Part shown: piece after piece, positions 1 through 9,403 of the stretch
Numbering within the stretch: position 1 is the stretch's first letter
Layout: each line of letters starts with the position of its first letter
Origin: Kitasatospora papulosa
GTDB lineage: Bacteria > Actinomycetota > Actinomycetes > Streptomycetales > Streptomycetaceae
Reading direction: 5' to 3'
Assembly: GCF_000717245.1 (NCBI RefSeq)
Contig: NZ_JNYQ01000009.1
Location: 62,001-126,000 of the forward strand
DNA: 64,000 bases
Position numbers and translations under genes: made by a program
Notes under the pieces: model-generated
The model's database searches: none
What the model saw: only the letters and a program-made list of their open reading frames with translations
What the model was told of the DNA's origin: nothing

Positions 1-698
1 CCCTTGACGGGCCCGCCCTCTTCCCGACCATGGCCACCATGCGCGCGATGCGCCGCCTCAGGCCGGACGCCGTCCCGGACGAGACGATCGACCGGCTCGT
101 ACAGGCCGCGGTCTGGGGGCCGAGCGGCGGCAACATGCAGGCGTACGAGTACGTCGTCGTCACCGACCGCGCGGTGATGGCGGACCTCGCTCCCCTCTGG
201 AAGCGCTGCGTGGACGCCTATCTCGCGACGACCGGCAAGCACGCGCCGAAGGGCATGGACGACGCCGCGTACGGGCGGATGGTGGCGGCGATCGAGTACC
301 AGCGCGACCACTTCGCGGACACCCCGGCACTGATCATCCCCTGTTACAAGTTCCCGGAGGCGCAGTTCGACGAGGAGGGCCTGGGCGTCTACGCCGCGTC
401 GCTCGGCCCCGCCGGCCTCGAGCACATGTCGAGCACCCAGACGCGGTTCCAGGCACTCGCGGAGGGCTCCTGCGTCTACCCGGGCGTCCAGAACCTGCTG
501 CTCGCCGCACGGGCGCTGGGGCTGGCGGCCAACCTGACCATCTGGCACCTGATGCTGGAGCAGGAGTGGAAGAAGGCACTCGGCATCCCCTCGGACACAC
601 ACACCTTCGCCGCCATTCCGGTGGGGTGGCCCCAGGGCAACTTCGGCCCCGTCCGGCGCCGTCCGGTGGCCGACGTGATCCACCGGAACCGCTGGTAG
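1..698 (+). CDS. Nitroreductase family protein (5' end outside window)
   Basis: FMN-dependent nitroreductase-fold oxidoreductase, expected to reduce nitro, quinone or similar substrates with NAD(P)H in the cytoplasm; the substrate cannot be told. The segment MRAMRRLRPDAVPDE is the usual N-terminal phosphate-binding region, followed by WGPSGGNMQAYEYVVV, the FMN-contacting PSG(G)N motif. The frame stays open upstream of the first ATG (position 30) to the window edge with residues (LDGPALFPT) that read like the family's N-terminus, so the true start is probably just outside and this is a 5'-partial gene. The C-terminus (IPVGWPQGNFGPVRRRPVADV) is the normal family ending. Confidence 0.85.
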   Translation, partial: LDGPALFPTMATMRAMRRLRPDAVPDETIDRLVQAAVWGPSGGNMQAYEYVVVTDRAVMADLAPLWKRCVDAYLATTGKHAPKGMDDAAYGRMVAAIEYQRDHFADTPALIIPCYKFPEAQFDEEGLGVYAASLGPAGLEHMSSTQTRFQALAEGSCVYPGVQNLLLAARALGLAANLTIWHLMLEQEWKKALGIPSDTHTFAAIPVGWPQGNFGPVRRRPVADVIHRNRW

Positions 699-807
699 CG
701 GCAGCGGCGGGCCGTTACGTCCGCACGGGGTGCGGCCCGCCCGCACGGCACATGTGGGACGGCCAACTCCATTGGAGTGAAGGCGAGTTGGACACGGGCA
801 GACGTCG

Positions 808-836
808 TTGTCAGGTCCGGGGCGGCTGGATAGCCT
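808..836 (+). promoter_or_regulatory. Probable SigHrdB-type promoter of the amidase gene
   Basis: TTGTCA and TAGCCT are separated by 17 nt, a good match to the principal Streptomyces sigma factor (TTGACN / TANNNT). It lies 77 nt before the amidase start. Seen by eye only; no start-site data. A weak inverted repeat (CCAACTC / GAGTTGG, 763-791) just upstream may end the nitroreductase transcript. Confidence 0.5.
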
Positions 837-912
837 GTGCGGGCTCGGACGCCCTCGGCCCACCCCACCGGGTCCGGAGGGCCTCTCCCTCCCCCACAGA
901 CCTGGAGCAGGT

Positions 913-2454
913 ATGCCCCGACGTCCCGCCGGCCACACCCGAGGCCGCGCCGCCGTTCTGGCCTCGCTGACCGTCACCGCCCTCGTCGCCGGCCGTCCGG
1001 CCGCAGCCGCCCCCGCCGACGCGGATTCCATGAACCAGGCCTTCGACCGGGCCGCCGAGGAGTACGGCGTACCGCGCGACCTGCTCGCCGCCGTCGGCTA
1101 CGGGGAGACCCATCTGAACGGCCACGCCGGGCTTCCCAGCCAGGACAACGGCTACGGCGTGATGCACCTGGTCAGCAACCCCGTCAACCACTCGCTCGAG
1201 AAGGCCTCGGCGCTGACGGGCGAGTCCACGGCCGATCTCCGCAAGGACACCGGGACGAACATCCTGGGCGGCGCGGCCGTCCTGCGGGACCACGCCGACA
1301 CACTGGGCCTGGACACGGCCGACCGGGCGGACATCGACGCCTGGTACCCGGTCGTCGCCCGCTACAGCGGAGCCGAGGGCGCGGTCGCCGCGCTCTACGC
1401 GGACACGGTCTACACCTTCCTCGCGGAGGGGCTGCGGGCCACCGTGGCGGGGGGCGAACAGGTCTCGGTCACCTCCCGGCCGGTCTCCCCCGAGAAGGGA
1501 CCCTTCGCGAAGGCCGACATCACCGCCCAGAGCCCGGACTATCCGCCGGCCCTCTGGGTGGCCGCCAACTCCGCCAACTTCGCGACGGGCCGCACGGCGA
1601 CGGTGGACAAGGTGGTCATCCACGTCACCCAGGGCTCGTACGCCGGGACCATCAGCTGGTTCCAGAACGCCACCTCGAAGGTCAGCTCCCACTACGTGGT
1701 CCGTTCCTCGGACGGCCAGGTCACCCAGATGGTGCGGGACAAGGACACCGCGTACCACGCCAAGAGCGCCAACGCCTCGTCGCTCGGTATCGAGCACGAG
1801 GGCTTCATCGACGACCCGACGTGGTTCACCGACCCGATGTACCGCTCGTCGGCGGCACTGACGAAGTACCTGTGCGACCGGTACGGCATCCCCAAGGACC
1901 GCTCGCACGTCATCGGGCACAGCGAGGCACCCGGCAACGACCACACCGACCCGGGTGCCAACTGGAACTGGACCTACTACATGCAGCTCGTCAAAGGCGC
2001 CACCGGCTCCGCCGACGGACTGAGCTTCGCGTCGTACACGACCCGGAAGAGCGGCTCGACGGGATCCCAGGTGAAGGCCGTCCAGACGCTGCTCAACCAG
2101 CAGGGCTACCGAGCGGGCGCCGAGGACGGCGTGTTCGGCACCGCCACCGGGAACGCCGTACGCGCCTTCCAGACCGCGCGTGGTCTCGACGCCGACGGCA
2201 CGGTCGGCCCGAGGACCTGGACCGCCCTGCTCTCGGCCGGCACCACTCCGGCGCTGGACACCGGCGCCTCGGGCGACGCGGTGAAGCGGCTGCAACGGGC
2301 ACTGACCGCGGCGCTGGGCAGGACCGTCGCCGCCGACGGGGCCTTCGGCACGAACACGGACAAGGCGGTCCGCGACTACCAGAGCTCGCGGAACCTCGCG
2401 GTCGACGGCAGCGTCGGCGCCGGTACCTGGGCCGCCCTGCAGTCCGGGCGCTGA
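913..2454 (+). CDS. Secreted N-acetylmuramoyl-L-alanine amidase with peptidoglycan-binding repeats
   Basis: Cell-wall hydrolase predicted to cut the amide bond between MurNAc and L-Ala outside the membrane. Start chosen at an ATG after GGAGCAGGT, which gives a clean signal peptide (RR at 3-4, hydrophobic core about 13-30, AAA-type cleavage near 35); a longer open frame exists but lacks a ribosome site. Order: a lysozyme-like helical segment (about 38-175), an Amidase_2/PGRP domain (about 230-360) with the three expected zinc ligands His237, His336 and Asp346 (GHSEAPGNDHTDPG has AmpD-like spacing), then two PG_binding_1 repeats (about 380-435 and 443-511), each with the DGxFGxxTxxAVRxxQ pattern. 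513 aa. Single gene. Confidence 0.9.
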   Translation: MPRRPAGHTRGRAAVLASLTVTALVAGRPAAAAPADADSMNQAFDRAAEEYGVPRDLLAAVGYGETHLNGHAGLPSQDNGYGVMHLVSNPVNHSLEKASALTGESTADLRKDTGTNILGGAAVLRDHADTLGLDTADRADIDAWYPVVARYSGAEGAVAALYADTVYTFLAEGLRATVAGGEQVSVTSRPVSPEKGPFAKADITAQSPDYPPALWVAANSANFATGRTATVDKVVIHVTQGSYAGTISWFQNATSKVSSHYVVRSSDGQVTQMVRDKDTAYHAKSANASSLGIEHEGFIDDPTWFTDPMYRSSAALTKYLCDRYGIPKDRSHVIGHSEAPGNDHTDPGANWNWTYYMQLVKGATGSADGLSFASYTTRKSGSTGSQVKAVQTLLNQQGYRAGAEDGVFGTATGNAVRAFQTARGLDADGTVGPRTWTALLSAGTTPALDTGASGDAVKRLQRALTAALGRTVAADGAFGTNTDKAVRDYQSSRNLAVDGSVGAGTWAALQSGR

Positions 2455-2596
2455 CCCCCTCCCCCGCGCACGGCCGGCCGGCCGCCCCGGAGCCGGAGAC
2501 ACGGCACTCCGAGCGGTGCCGGCCGCCCGTGTGCTCCGGAGCGCATCCGGAAGGGGCCGGTGCGCCTTCCCCGGCACCACCCCCAAGGGCGAGTCT

Positions 2597-2627
2597 GAGT
2601 CCCGTCGGCACCCCGCCGACGGGACTC
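2597..2627. terminator. 13-bp perfect hairpin between amidase and small ORF
   Basis: GAGTCCCGTCGGC and its exact reverse complement flank a 5-nt loop. There is no T-run, as is usual for Streptomyces terminators. It ends 16 nt before the small gene and close to its ribosome site, so it could end the amidase transcript, affect translation of the small gene, or both. Confidence 0.55.
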
Positions 2628-2643
2628 GGAGGGCGGTCGGAAC

Positions 2644-2808
2644 ATGGCTCGTACGCAGTCGAGGTGCGGAGCACCCACCCTGAAGGGCACGCGCTGCCGA
2701 CGGCTGGCGATGAAGGACGCCTCCCGGTGCGACCGGCACCGGGGCGACTGGTCGACGTACACCGTCGCACGGCGCAAGGCACAGGAGAAGGCCGCCCGCC
2801 GCGGGTGA
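2644..2808 (+). CDS. Small Cys/His protein (54 aa), putative zinc-binding
   Basis: A 54-residue ORF preceded by GGAGGGCGG at good spacing. The pattern C8-x9-C18-x10-C29-x2-H32 (CGAPTLKGTRC...RCDRH) resembles the short treble-clef-like motif found in many actinobacterial and phage mini-proteins, in which a conserved KGxxC follows the first Cys. The C-terminus is basic (ARRKAQEKAARRG), suggesting nucleic-acid contact. No function can be assigned. Third-position G/C bias and the ribosome site support expression; the short length is the main doubt. Confidence 0.6.
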   Translation: MARTQSRCGAPTLKGTRCRRLAMKDASRCDRHRGDWSTYTVARRKAQEKAARRG

Positions 2809-2843
2809 GGAACGGAGCCCGGCGGGGACGTGTCCTCGCACGA

Positions 2844-2886
2844 CGCGGTGGTCCCGCACCCCACGCGCGGATGCGGGACCACTGCG
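2844..2886. terminator. Bidirectional terminator between convergent genes
   Basis: GTGGTCCCGCA (2848-2858) pairs exactly with TGCGGGACCAC (2872-2882), with further near-pairing outside. It sits between the small plus-strand gene and the converging protease gene and could serve both. Confidence 0.6.
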
Positions 2887-2904
2887 ACCGGGCCGTTCAG
2901 CGGG

Positions 2905-5900
2905 TCACTTCAGGCCGAAGGCCTTGATGATCTCCTGGTCGACGGCCAGTCCGCCCGGGCCCTCGGTGTGTGCCCTGAGGGAGACCGAGGACGCGCCCTT
3001 CGCGGGTGTCCGCAGCTTCGCGGTCCACCGCCCCGCCGACCCCTTGCGCAGTTCCGCCGCACTCCAGGACGCGCCCTCGTCGTAGCTGACGGACAGCGAG
3101 GCCCGCGTGGCCTTCACCGCGCCGTCGAGCCATGCCTGGGTGCCGGACGCCAGGCCGACCTCGATCGTCCGGCCGGCCCTGACGTCACCCGCCAGGTCGG
3201 TGTCCACCTCGTAGTCCAGCTGGAGCAGCGGGATGTCGGCCCGCTCCGTGCCGTCCGGCAGAGCGCCCGAGAGGAAGTTCCACTCGGTGTGCGTCCGTGT
3301 GGAGGTCTTCCAGGTGGCCGCGTCCCGCTCCGAGTCGATGACCAGGCGGTACGGGAGCTTCCCGGCCGGCAGGTCCCAGACGTAACCGGCCCGGCCCGCA
3401 CCCTTCTTGAGCAGGGTGTCGCCCTGGTGGAAGGCGAAGGACGTGGTGTCGTACTCGTCCGCGGGCATCGAGCCGGAGTGGCCCTCGCCCGAGTCCGTCC
3501 ACGGCGTGATGTTGAACTGCACGTCGTTGTCGGCGGTACGGAACGGTCCCCAGTAGGCCGTTCCCAGCCGAGGGCCGGTCACCGGGGCGAACCAGTCGGC
3601 GCGGTAGGTGCGGCCGGCCGTGTGGTCGAGCTCGGCGCTGCGCATCTCGTGCGCCGTGTCGGAGGCGTCGGCGTTCAGCACGGAGTGGTTCTCGTACCAG
3701 AAGGAGTCGCCCGGCAGCGGGGTGACCCACTCGGTGCGGGTGCCCGGGAACTTCTCGTACTCCTCGAAGCCGATGCCGGGGCCGTAGTCCGGGATGTCGT
3801 AGCGGTAGCCGCCGCCCAGGGTCGCCTTGTGGCCGTAGAAGGTGTTCTCCACCTTCGCCAGCTGACGGGCCGACGGGGCGAAGGCCAGGGAGCGGTCGGG
3901 AACGGTCCCGTCGTGACGGTCCACCAGGTCGTAGACGTACGACGCGAACTTCCGCTGGTCGACGGAGAGTTTCCTGCCGTGTCGCGCCGCCTCGATCAGC
4001 GTCCCGCCGGCGCCCTTGCGCACCGAGGCGACCGGGATGGTGGTCTCCTCGCCGTACGGCGCGTAGCTCTCCATCGCGACTCCGCGGGCGTCGTTGACGA
4101 CGAAGAGCGCCTTGGCGCCCGCCGCGAGGGCGTTGGCCAGCCGCTCGGCGGGCGGGACGGTGTCGCTGCGGGTGACGACGACGGCCTTGCCCTTGACGGC
4201 GCGGCCCTGGTAGTCGGCGGCCGCGCCGTTGCCGGCGAAGACCCCGGTGAGCTTCTGCTCGCTGTCCTCGGCGACGGACGAGCCGCTCTGCACCGTGACC
4301 GGGACGTCGCGGCCGTCGGCGGTGAGGTCGATCAGTTCCTCGCCCTGGCGCCAGCGGGTCAGGAAGCTGAAGTCGCCCTGGGTGACCTTCTTCGTGGGGC
4401 TCGCCCACAACTGGTCGTAGGTCAGCGGGATCTGGTAGGCGTCCCGCTGGACCACGCCCTCGGGGGAGGTGCGGGCCATGTCGTAGCGCAGCTGGCGGGT
4501 CTCGGTCTCCTGCGGGGTGCGCACGCTCACCCTGCGGGCCTTCGAGGCGTCGAGGGTGACGGTGGTGGCCTTGTCCAGGATCGTCTCGGGGGCCGAGAGG
4601 AACGCGACGGCCTTCGAGTCGGAGCGGTCGCCGTCGACGTCGGCCGAGGTCCAGGCGGTGTAGTTGCCCGGGGGCAGCCGCAGGGTGGTCTCACTGGAGA
4701 CCTGGACCAGGCCGAGTTCGGTGTCCCCGAGCGCGGCGAGCACCACGGTTCCGTCCATCGGCTCGCCGTCCCGGTCCCGCAGACGGAGCGTCAGGTCGTG
4801 GAGCTCCCGCTCCTTGTTCACGGCGAAGCCGGTGTGCGCCACCGTGGCGCCTGACGGGTCGGTGGCGAGCACCTGGCCGGAGAAGCGGGTGTCGTTCGCG
4901 ATCCTCGACGGGTCGATCGAGAGGACGGCCGCCGCGGTGGAACCGGCCGGGACGGTCAGCTCGGGCGTGGACAGCGTGTAGGCGGCGGCGTCCGTGTCGG
5001 TCGCCAGCTTCAGCGTGACGTCCTCGTCGCCCGTGTTGCGGTAGGTGAGGGTGCGCTCGGCGACCGCGTCCTGGGCGCTGTGCGGCCAGTCGTACGACGC
5101 GACCTCGACGGAGCCGGTGGCCTCGATCGCCGTGTCGACGGCGGCCTTCACGTCGAGGCGGCCGGTGCCCTGCTCGTACGGCGTGTGGTCGGGCAGCAGC
5201 TTCGACGAGCTCATCAGCGCGTCCTTGATGCGCTGACCGGACCACTCGGGGTGACGCTGCTTCAGGACGGCGGCGGCTCCGGCGACGTGCGGGGTGGCCA
5301 TCGAGGTGCCCGACATCGACTGGTACATGCCGTCGATGCCGGGGACCGACCGGGAGGCGGCGGCGTTGATGTCGACGCCGGGGGCGGACAGGTCGGGCTT
5401 CAGGCCGTAGGAGCGCACGAGCGGGCCCATGGAGGAGAAGTCGGCCCGCCTGTCCTGCTTGTCGACGGCGGCGACGGTGAGCGCGCTCGCGGCGGAGCCG
5501 GGCGAGCCGATGGTGCCCGCGCCGTAGGCGTTGCCCGCGGCGATCACGAAGAGCGGGCCTCCGTCGGCGGACAGGGCGTCGACGGCCTGCGCCATCGGGT
5601 CGCCGCCGTCGTCCGGGATGCTGGATCCGAGGCTCATGGAGACGACGTCGGCGCCTTCGGCCTTCGCCCACTCCATGGCCTCGATGATGCCCGAGTCGGC
5701 GCCGGACCCCTCGTTGCTCAGGACCTTCCCGACGATCAGGTCGGCGGCGGGGGCCACGCCCTTGTTGGCGCCGTCCGACGCCGCGCCCGAGCCCGCGATG
5801 GTGGAGGCGACGTGCGTGCCGTGGCCGTTCCCGTCGACGACCTCCTCACCGGGGACGAAGCTCCTGGACTGCTTGACGCGGTCCTTGACGTCCGGGTGCG

Positions 5901-6657
5901 TCGCGTCGATGCCGGTGTCCAGGACGGCGACCGTGGTGCCCTTGCCGTCGAAGCCCTCCGCCCAGGCCTGCGGTGCGTTCACCTGCGGGACGGAGTCCTT
6001 GAGCGCCGCCTCGACCTTTCCGTCGAGCCAGAGCTTCGCGATGCCGCCGTCCAGCGAACGGCTCTTCCGCGTACGGGTGATGTCGTTCCAGAAGGCGCGG
6101 GCGTCGTCCTTGCCCGCCTTGAGCGCCATGCCGTGGACCGACTCCAGGGTGCGGACCTTCGTGCTGCCGCGTGGGGCGGTGGGCAGCGAACGCCCCGTGC
6201 CCGCCGCGTAGGTGGCGATCAGGGGGATGCCGCCGGAGCGACGGTCGTCGTAGCCCATCTCGACGAGTGTCGAGATGTTGAACAGTCGGCGGTCCAGCTT
6301 CTCCGCGGCCAGGAGGGCGCTCGCCTCGTCGGGGATGACGTAGAGGTCCTCCCCCGCCTGTCGCACGTGCACGCCGCCGGTGGCGCCCTCGGGGCGGTCG
6401 ACGGTGACGGTGTCCTGTCCGCCCACGCCGTCCGTCCAGTGGACGACGTCGCCGGTGACCAGCGTGATGGCGTGGTCGCGGACCTCGGGTACGGGGCGGT
6501 CCCGGGTGGCCGACGGCTCGGGGGCGGCGGTGGCGGGGCCCGCCGCGGGGAGCATGACGCCGCTCACGAGGGCGACGGAGGTCGCTATGAGCAGAGCCCT
6601 GCGTCCCGCGCGAGCGGGTCTCGCCCGGCCGGAAACGGAGGAGAGGGAAAATGTCAT
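2905..6657 (-). CDS. Large secreted S8 (subtilisin-like) serine protease
   Basis: Secreted protease of 1250 aa. A twin-Arg-rich N-terminus and hydrophobic stretch (about 19-45, ending PATAA) form the signal peptide; about 55-225 is an inhibitor-like propeptide. The subtilase domain shows the full triad: Asp247 (VAVLDTGID), His282 (GNGHGTHVAS) and Ser452 (SGTSMATPHVAG), with oxyanion Asn376 (IAAGN). The roughly 700-residue C-terminal part carries a protease-associated-like segment (VVVTRSDTVPPAERLANALA) and beta-rich domains with no visible cell-wall anchor. Monocistronic; likely nutritional proteolysis during development. Typical of Streptomyces 'S8 family' proteins of 1100-1250 aa. Confidence 0.92.
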   Translation of the reverse strand: MTFSLSSVSGRARPARAGRRALLIATSVALVSGVMLPAAGPATAAPEPSATRDRPVPEVRDHAITLVTGDVVHWTDGVGGQDTVTVDRPEGATGGVHVRQAGEDLYVIPDEASALLAAEKLDRRLFNISTLVEMGYDDRRSGGIPLIATYAAGTGRSLPTAPRGSTKVRTLESVHGMALKAGKDDARAFWNDITRTRKSRSLDGGIAKLWLDGKVEAALKDSVPQVNAPQAWAEGFDGKGTTVAVLDTGIDATHPDVKDRVKQSRSFVPGEEVVDGNGHGTHVASTIAGSGAASDGANKGVAPAADLIVGKVLSNEGSGADSGIIEAMEWAKAEGADVVSMSLGSSIPDDGGDPMAQAVDALSADGGPLFVIAAGNAYGAGTIGSPGSAASALTVAAVDKQDRRADFSSMGPLVRSYGLKPDLSAPGVDINAAASRSVPGIDGMYQSMSGTSMATPHVAGAAAVLKQRHPEWSGQRIKDALMSSSKLLPDHTPYEQGTGRLDVKAAVDTAIEATGSVEVASYDWPHSAQDAVAERTLTYRNTGDEDVTLKLATDTDAAAYTLSTPELTVPAGSTAAAVLSIDPSRIANDTRFSGQVLATDPSGATVAHTGFAVNKERELHDLTLRLRDRDGEPMDGTVVLAALGDTELGLVQVSSETTLRLPPGNYTAWTSADVDGDRSDSKAVAFLSAPETILDKATTVTLDASKARRVSVRTPQETETRQLRYDMARTSPEGVVQRDAYQIPLTYDQLWASPTKKVTQGDFSFLTRWRQGEELIDLTADGRDVPVTVQSGSSVAEDSEQKLTGVFAGNGAAADYQGRAVKGKAVVVTRSDTVPPAERLANALAAGAKALFVVNDARGVAMESYAPYGEETTIPVASVRKGAGGTLIEAARHGRKLSVDQRKFASYVYDLVDRHDGTVPDRSLAFAPSARQLAKVENTFYGHKATLGGGYRYDIPDYGPGIGFEEYEKFPGTRTEWVTPLPGDSFWYENHSVLNADASDTAHEMRSAELDHTAGRTYRADWFAPVTGPRLGTAYWGPFRTADNDVQFNITPWTDSGEGHSGSMPADEYDTTSFAFHQGDTLLKKGAGRAGYVWDLPAGKLPYRLVIDSERDAATWKTSTRTHTEWNFLSGALPDGTERADIPLLQLDYEVDTDLAGDVRAGRTIEVGLASGTQAWLDGAVKATRASLSVSYDEGASWSAAELRKGSAGRWTAKLRTPAKGASSVSLRAHTEGPGGLAVDQEIIKAFGLK

Positions 6658-6762
6658 GCAGCTGATCTACCGGTAAATCCGGGGCCGCGGACGGCTTCAC
6701 CCCTGGCGTGAAACCGCCGTGGCGGCAATCCGCCCGGGGTGGACGGCCGACGACCGCGCGGT

Positions 6763-7902
6763 TCAGGCCACCGGGACCGGCGCGGGTCCGCTCTCGTGAT
6801 GGATCGGGGTGTGCGCGCCCTTCAGCGGCAGTCCGGTGCCGCCACGCCGGTCGGCGACGATCTCCGCCGCGATGGAGAGAGCCGTCTCCTCGGGCGTACG
6901 CGCGCCGAGGTCGAGCCCGATCGGTGAGTGCAGCGCGGCCCGTTGGCGGTCGGTGACACCCGCCTCACGAAGCCGCTCGTCGCGCTCCAGATGGGTACGG
7001 CGGGAGCCCATCGCTCCGACGTAGGCGACCGGCAGCCGCAACGCCAGTTCCAGCAGGGGGACATCGAACTTGGGGTCGTGCGTGAGGACGCAGAGCACCG
7101 TGCGCGCGTCCACCTCGGTGCCGGCGAGGTAGCGGTGCGGCCAGTCGACGACGATCTCGTCGGCCTCGGGGAAACGGGCCGCGGTGGCGAAGACGGGGCG
7201 GGCGTCGCAGACGGTGACGCGGTAGCCGAGGAAGCGCCCGGCCCGCACCAGTGCGGCGGCGAAGTCGATGGCCCCGAAGACGATCATCCGGGGCGGCGGG
7301 ACGCTCGACTCGACGAGCAGGGTCAGCGGGCTGCCGCAGCGGGTGCCCTCGGCGCCGATGACGAGTTCCCCGGTGCATCCGGTGTCGAGCATCGCGCGGG
7401 CCTCGGCGGCAGCCGTGCGGTCGAGCTCGGCGGGTCCGCCGAGCCCGCCGGCGTACGCGCCGTCGGGGTGGACGAGCAGGGGCCGGCCGAGCAGTTCGGC
7501 GGGCCCTTCGGTGACGCGGGCGACCGCCGCCGCGCGCCCTTCGGCGGCGGCGGCGAACGCGGCGGCGAACACCGGGCGCGCGGGGTCGTCCGCGCGCACC
7601 GGGGTCACCAGGATGTCGATGACGCCTCCGCAGGTCAGGCCGACGGCGAAGGCGTCGTCGTCGCTGTAGCCGAAGCGTTCGCGGACGGTCGTGCCGTCCT
7701 CGATCGCCTGCCGGCACAGCTCGTACACCGCGCCCTCCACGCATCCGCCGGAGACCGAGCCGACAGCCGTGCCGTCACTGTCCACGGCGAGGGCGGCACC
7801 GGGCTGCCGGGGCGCGCTGCCGCCGACGGCCACCACGGTGGCCACGGCGAACGAGCGTCCCTGCCCGGCCCACCGGTGGAGCTCCTCGGCGATGTCCAGC
7901 AT
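6763..7902 (-). CDS. xdhC: XdhC family molybdenum-cofactor maturation factor
   Basis: XdhC proteins bind the molybdenum cofactor, promote its sulfuration and hand it to xanthine dehydrogenase; cytoplasmic. The N-terminal XdhC/CoxI domain contains VGGSAPRQPGAALAV and VSGGCVEGAVYELC, and the C-terminal Rossmann-like domain ends with YVGAMGSRRTHLER, both family hallmarks. 379 aa is typical. It is the last gene of a run of five minus-strand genes (dehydrogenase subunits, permease, XdhC), which fixes its role to the purine oxidase encoded here. Start ATG follows CGGAGAC. Confidence 0.9.
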   Translation of the reverse strand: MLDIAEELHRWAGQGRSFAVATVVAVGGSAPRQPGAALAVDSDGTAVGSVSGGCVEGAVYELCRQAIEDGTTVRERFGYSDDDAFAVGLTCGGVIDILVTPVRADDPARPVFAAAFAAAAEGRAAAVARVTEGPAELLGRPLLVHPDGAYAGGLGGPAELDRTAAAEARAMLDTGCTGELVIGAEGTRCGSPLTLLVESSVPPPRMIVFGAIDFAAALVRAGRFLGYRVTVCDARPVFATAARFPEADEIVVDWPHRYLAGTEVDARTVLCVLTHDPKFDVPLLELALRLPVAYVGAMGSRRTHLERDERLREAGVTDRQRAALHSPIGLDLGARTPEETALSIAAEIVADRRGGTGLPLKGAHTPIHHESGPAPVPVA

Positions 7903-7945
7903 GGCGTGTCTCCGTTCTGACCGATGTGCGGGGGCGTGGCGGGCG

Positions 7946-9403
7946 TCAGCTGACGCCCAGCCAGCTCTCGATGGGATGGAGGGCGAAGTACACGACGAAG
8001 ACCAGCGTCAGGACCCACATGAAGACGCCGACCTCACGGGCCCTGCCCTGGGCGAGCTTGATGGCCGCGTACGAGATGACGCCCGCGGCCACCCCGGTGG
8101 TGATGGTGTAGGTGAACGGCATCAGGACGACGGTGAGGAAGACCGGGACGGCGACCGAGCGGTCCGCCCAGTCCACGTGCCGGGCGTTCTGCATCATCAT
8201 GGCGCCGATGACGACCAGGGCGGCGGAGGCGACCTCGGCCGGCACGATCGCGGTGAGCGGGGTGAAGAAGAGGCAGGCGGCGAAGAAGAGCCCGGTGACG
8301 ACCGAGGCGAGCCCGGTACGGGCGCCCTCGCCGACGCCGGTCGCCGACTCGACGAACACGGTCTGGCCGGAGCCTCCGGCGACGCCGCCGATCGCCCCGC
8401 CCGCGCCGTCGATGAACAGGGCCTTCGACAGGCCGGGCATGCGGCCCTTGTCGTCCGCGAGCTTCGCCTCCGTACCGACTCCGATGATGGTGGCCATCGC
8501 GTCGAAGAAGCCGGCCAGGACGAGTGTGAAGACGATCAGGCCGACGGTCATCACGCCGACGTCGCCCCAGCCGCCGAACTCGACGTTCCCGAAGAGCGAG
8601 AAGTCGGGCGAGGAGACCGCGCCGCCGCTCAGTTCGGGCGGGCCACTGCTCCACGCCTTCGGGTCGATGTCGCAGACGGCGTTGACGACGAGCGCGCCCA
8701 GGGTGCCGACGACGATGCCGATCAGGATGGCGCCGGGGACGTCGCGCGCCTGCAGCACGAAGATCAGCAGCAGGGTGACGGCGAAGACGAGGACGGGCCA
8801 GCCGGCGAGTTCACCGGCGGGGCCGAGGGACAGCGGGGTCGCGGTGCCCTGGTGGACGAAGCCGGCCTTGAAGAGGCCGATGAGGGCGATGAAGAGGCCG
8901 ATCCCGATGGTGATGCCGTGTTTCAGGGCGAGCGGGATGGCGTTCATGATCATTTCACGGAGGCCGGTGACGACGAGCAGGCAGATCACCAGCCCGTAGA
9001 TCACGCACATGCCCATGGCCTGCGGCCAGGTCATGACCGGCGCCACCTGCGACGCGAGCACGCCGGACACGCTCAGCCCGGCGGCGAGCGCCAGCGGCAC
9101 CTTGCCGACGAAGCCCATCAGCAGGGTGGTGGCCGCCGCCGCGAGGGCGGTGGCGGTGATCAGCCCCGACCGGCCGAGCACCTGGCCGTCGACGTCCTCG
9201 CCGCCGAGGATGAGCGGGTTGAGCAGAAGGATGTACGCCATGGCCATGAAGGTCGTGACGCCGCCGCGCACTTCGCGTGCGACGGTCGATCCGCGTTCGG
9301 ATATGTGGAAGTACCGGTCGAGCCAGGACCGTCCGGCGGGGACGCGCGAGCCGGGGCCCGCGTCCTCCGCGCCTGTCCTGGGTTCCACGGACTGCTGGGT
9401 CAT
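7946..9403 (-). CDS. NCS2 family purine permease (AzgA-like)
   Basis: Proton-coupled nucleobase importer in the cytoplasmic membrane, most like the AzgA (hypoxanthine/guanine/adenine) branch of NCS2. The N-terminal TTFMAMAYILLLNP motif is diagnostic, and about a dozen hydrophobic segments follow. The start is taken at the ATG preceded by GGGAG, giving 485 aa; an upstream in-frame start would add 27 non-membrane residues. Located between the dehydrogenase Mo subunit and xdhC, it presumably supplies hypoxanthine or xanthine to the enzyme. Confidence 0.88.
   Translation of the reverse strand: MTQQSVEPRTGAEDAGPGSRVPAGRSWLDRYFHISERGSTVAREVRGGVTTFMAMAYILLLNPLILGGEDVDGQVLGRSGLITATALAAAATTLLMGFVGKVPLALAAGLSVSGVLASQVAPVMTWPQAMGMCVIYGLVICLLVVTGLREMIMNAIPLALKHGITIGIGLFIALIGLFKAGFVHQGTATPLSLGPAGELAGWPVLVFAVTLLLIFVLQARDVPGAILIGIVVGTLGALVVNAVCDIDPKAWSSGPPELSGGAVSSPDFSLFGNVEFGGWGDVGVMTVGLIVFTLVLAGFFDAMATIIGVGTEAKLADDKGRMPGLSKALFIDGAGGAIGGVAGGSGQTVFVESATGVGEGARTGLASVVTGLFFAACLFFTPLTAIVPAEVASAALVVIGAMMMQNARHVDWADRSVAVPVFLTVVLMPFTYTITTGVAAGVISYAAIKLAQGRAREVGVFMWVLTLVFVVYFALHPIESWLGVS

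Noticed and set aside
811..2859. Long open frame (682 codons) on the minus strand across the amidase gene
   Set aside because: Antisense shadow: high-G/C genes lack stop codons in several frames. The translation is Arg/Gly/Ala-rich with no domain, while the plus-strand protein has a full catalytic set.
5080..6711. 543-codon plus-strand frame opposite the S8 protease
   Set aside because: Low-complexity Arg/Gly/Val/Asp translation; the protease frame carries the intact triad and signal peptide.
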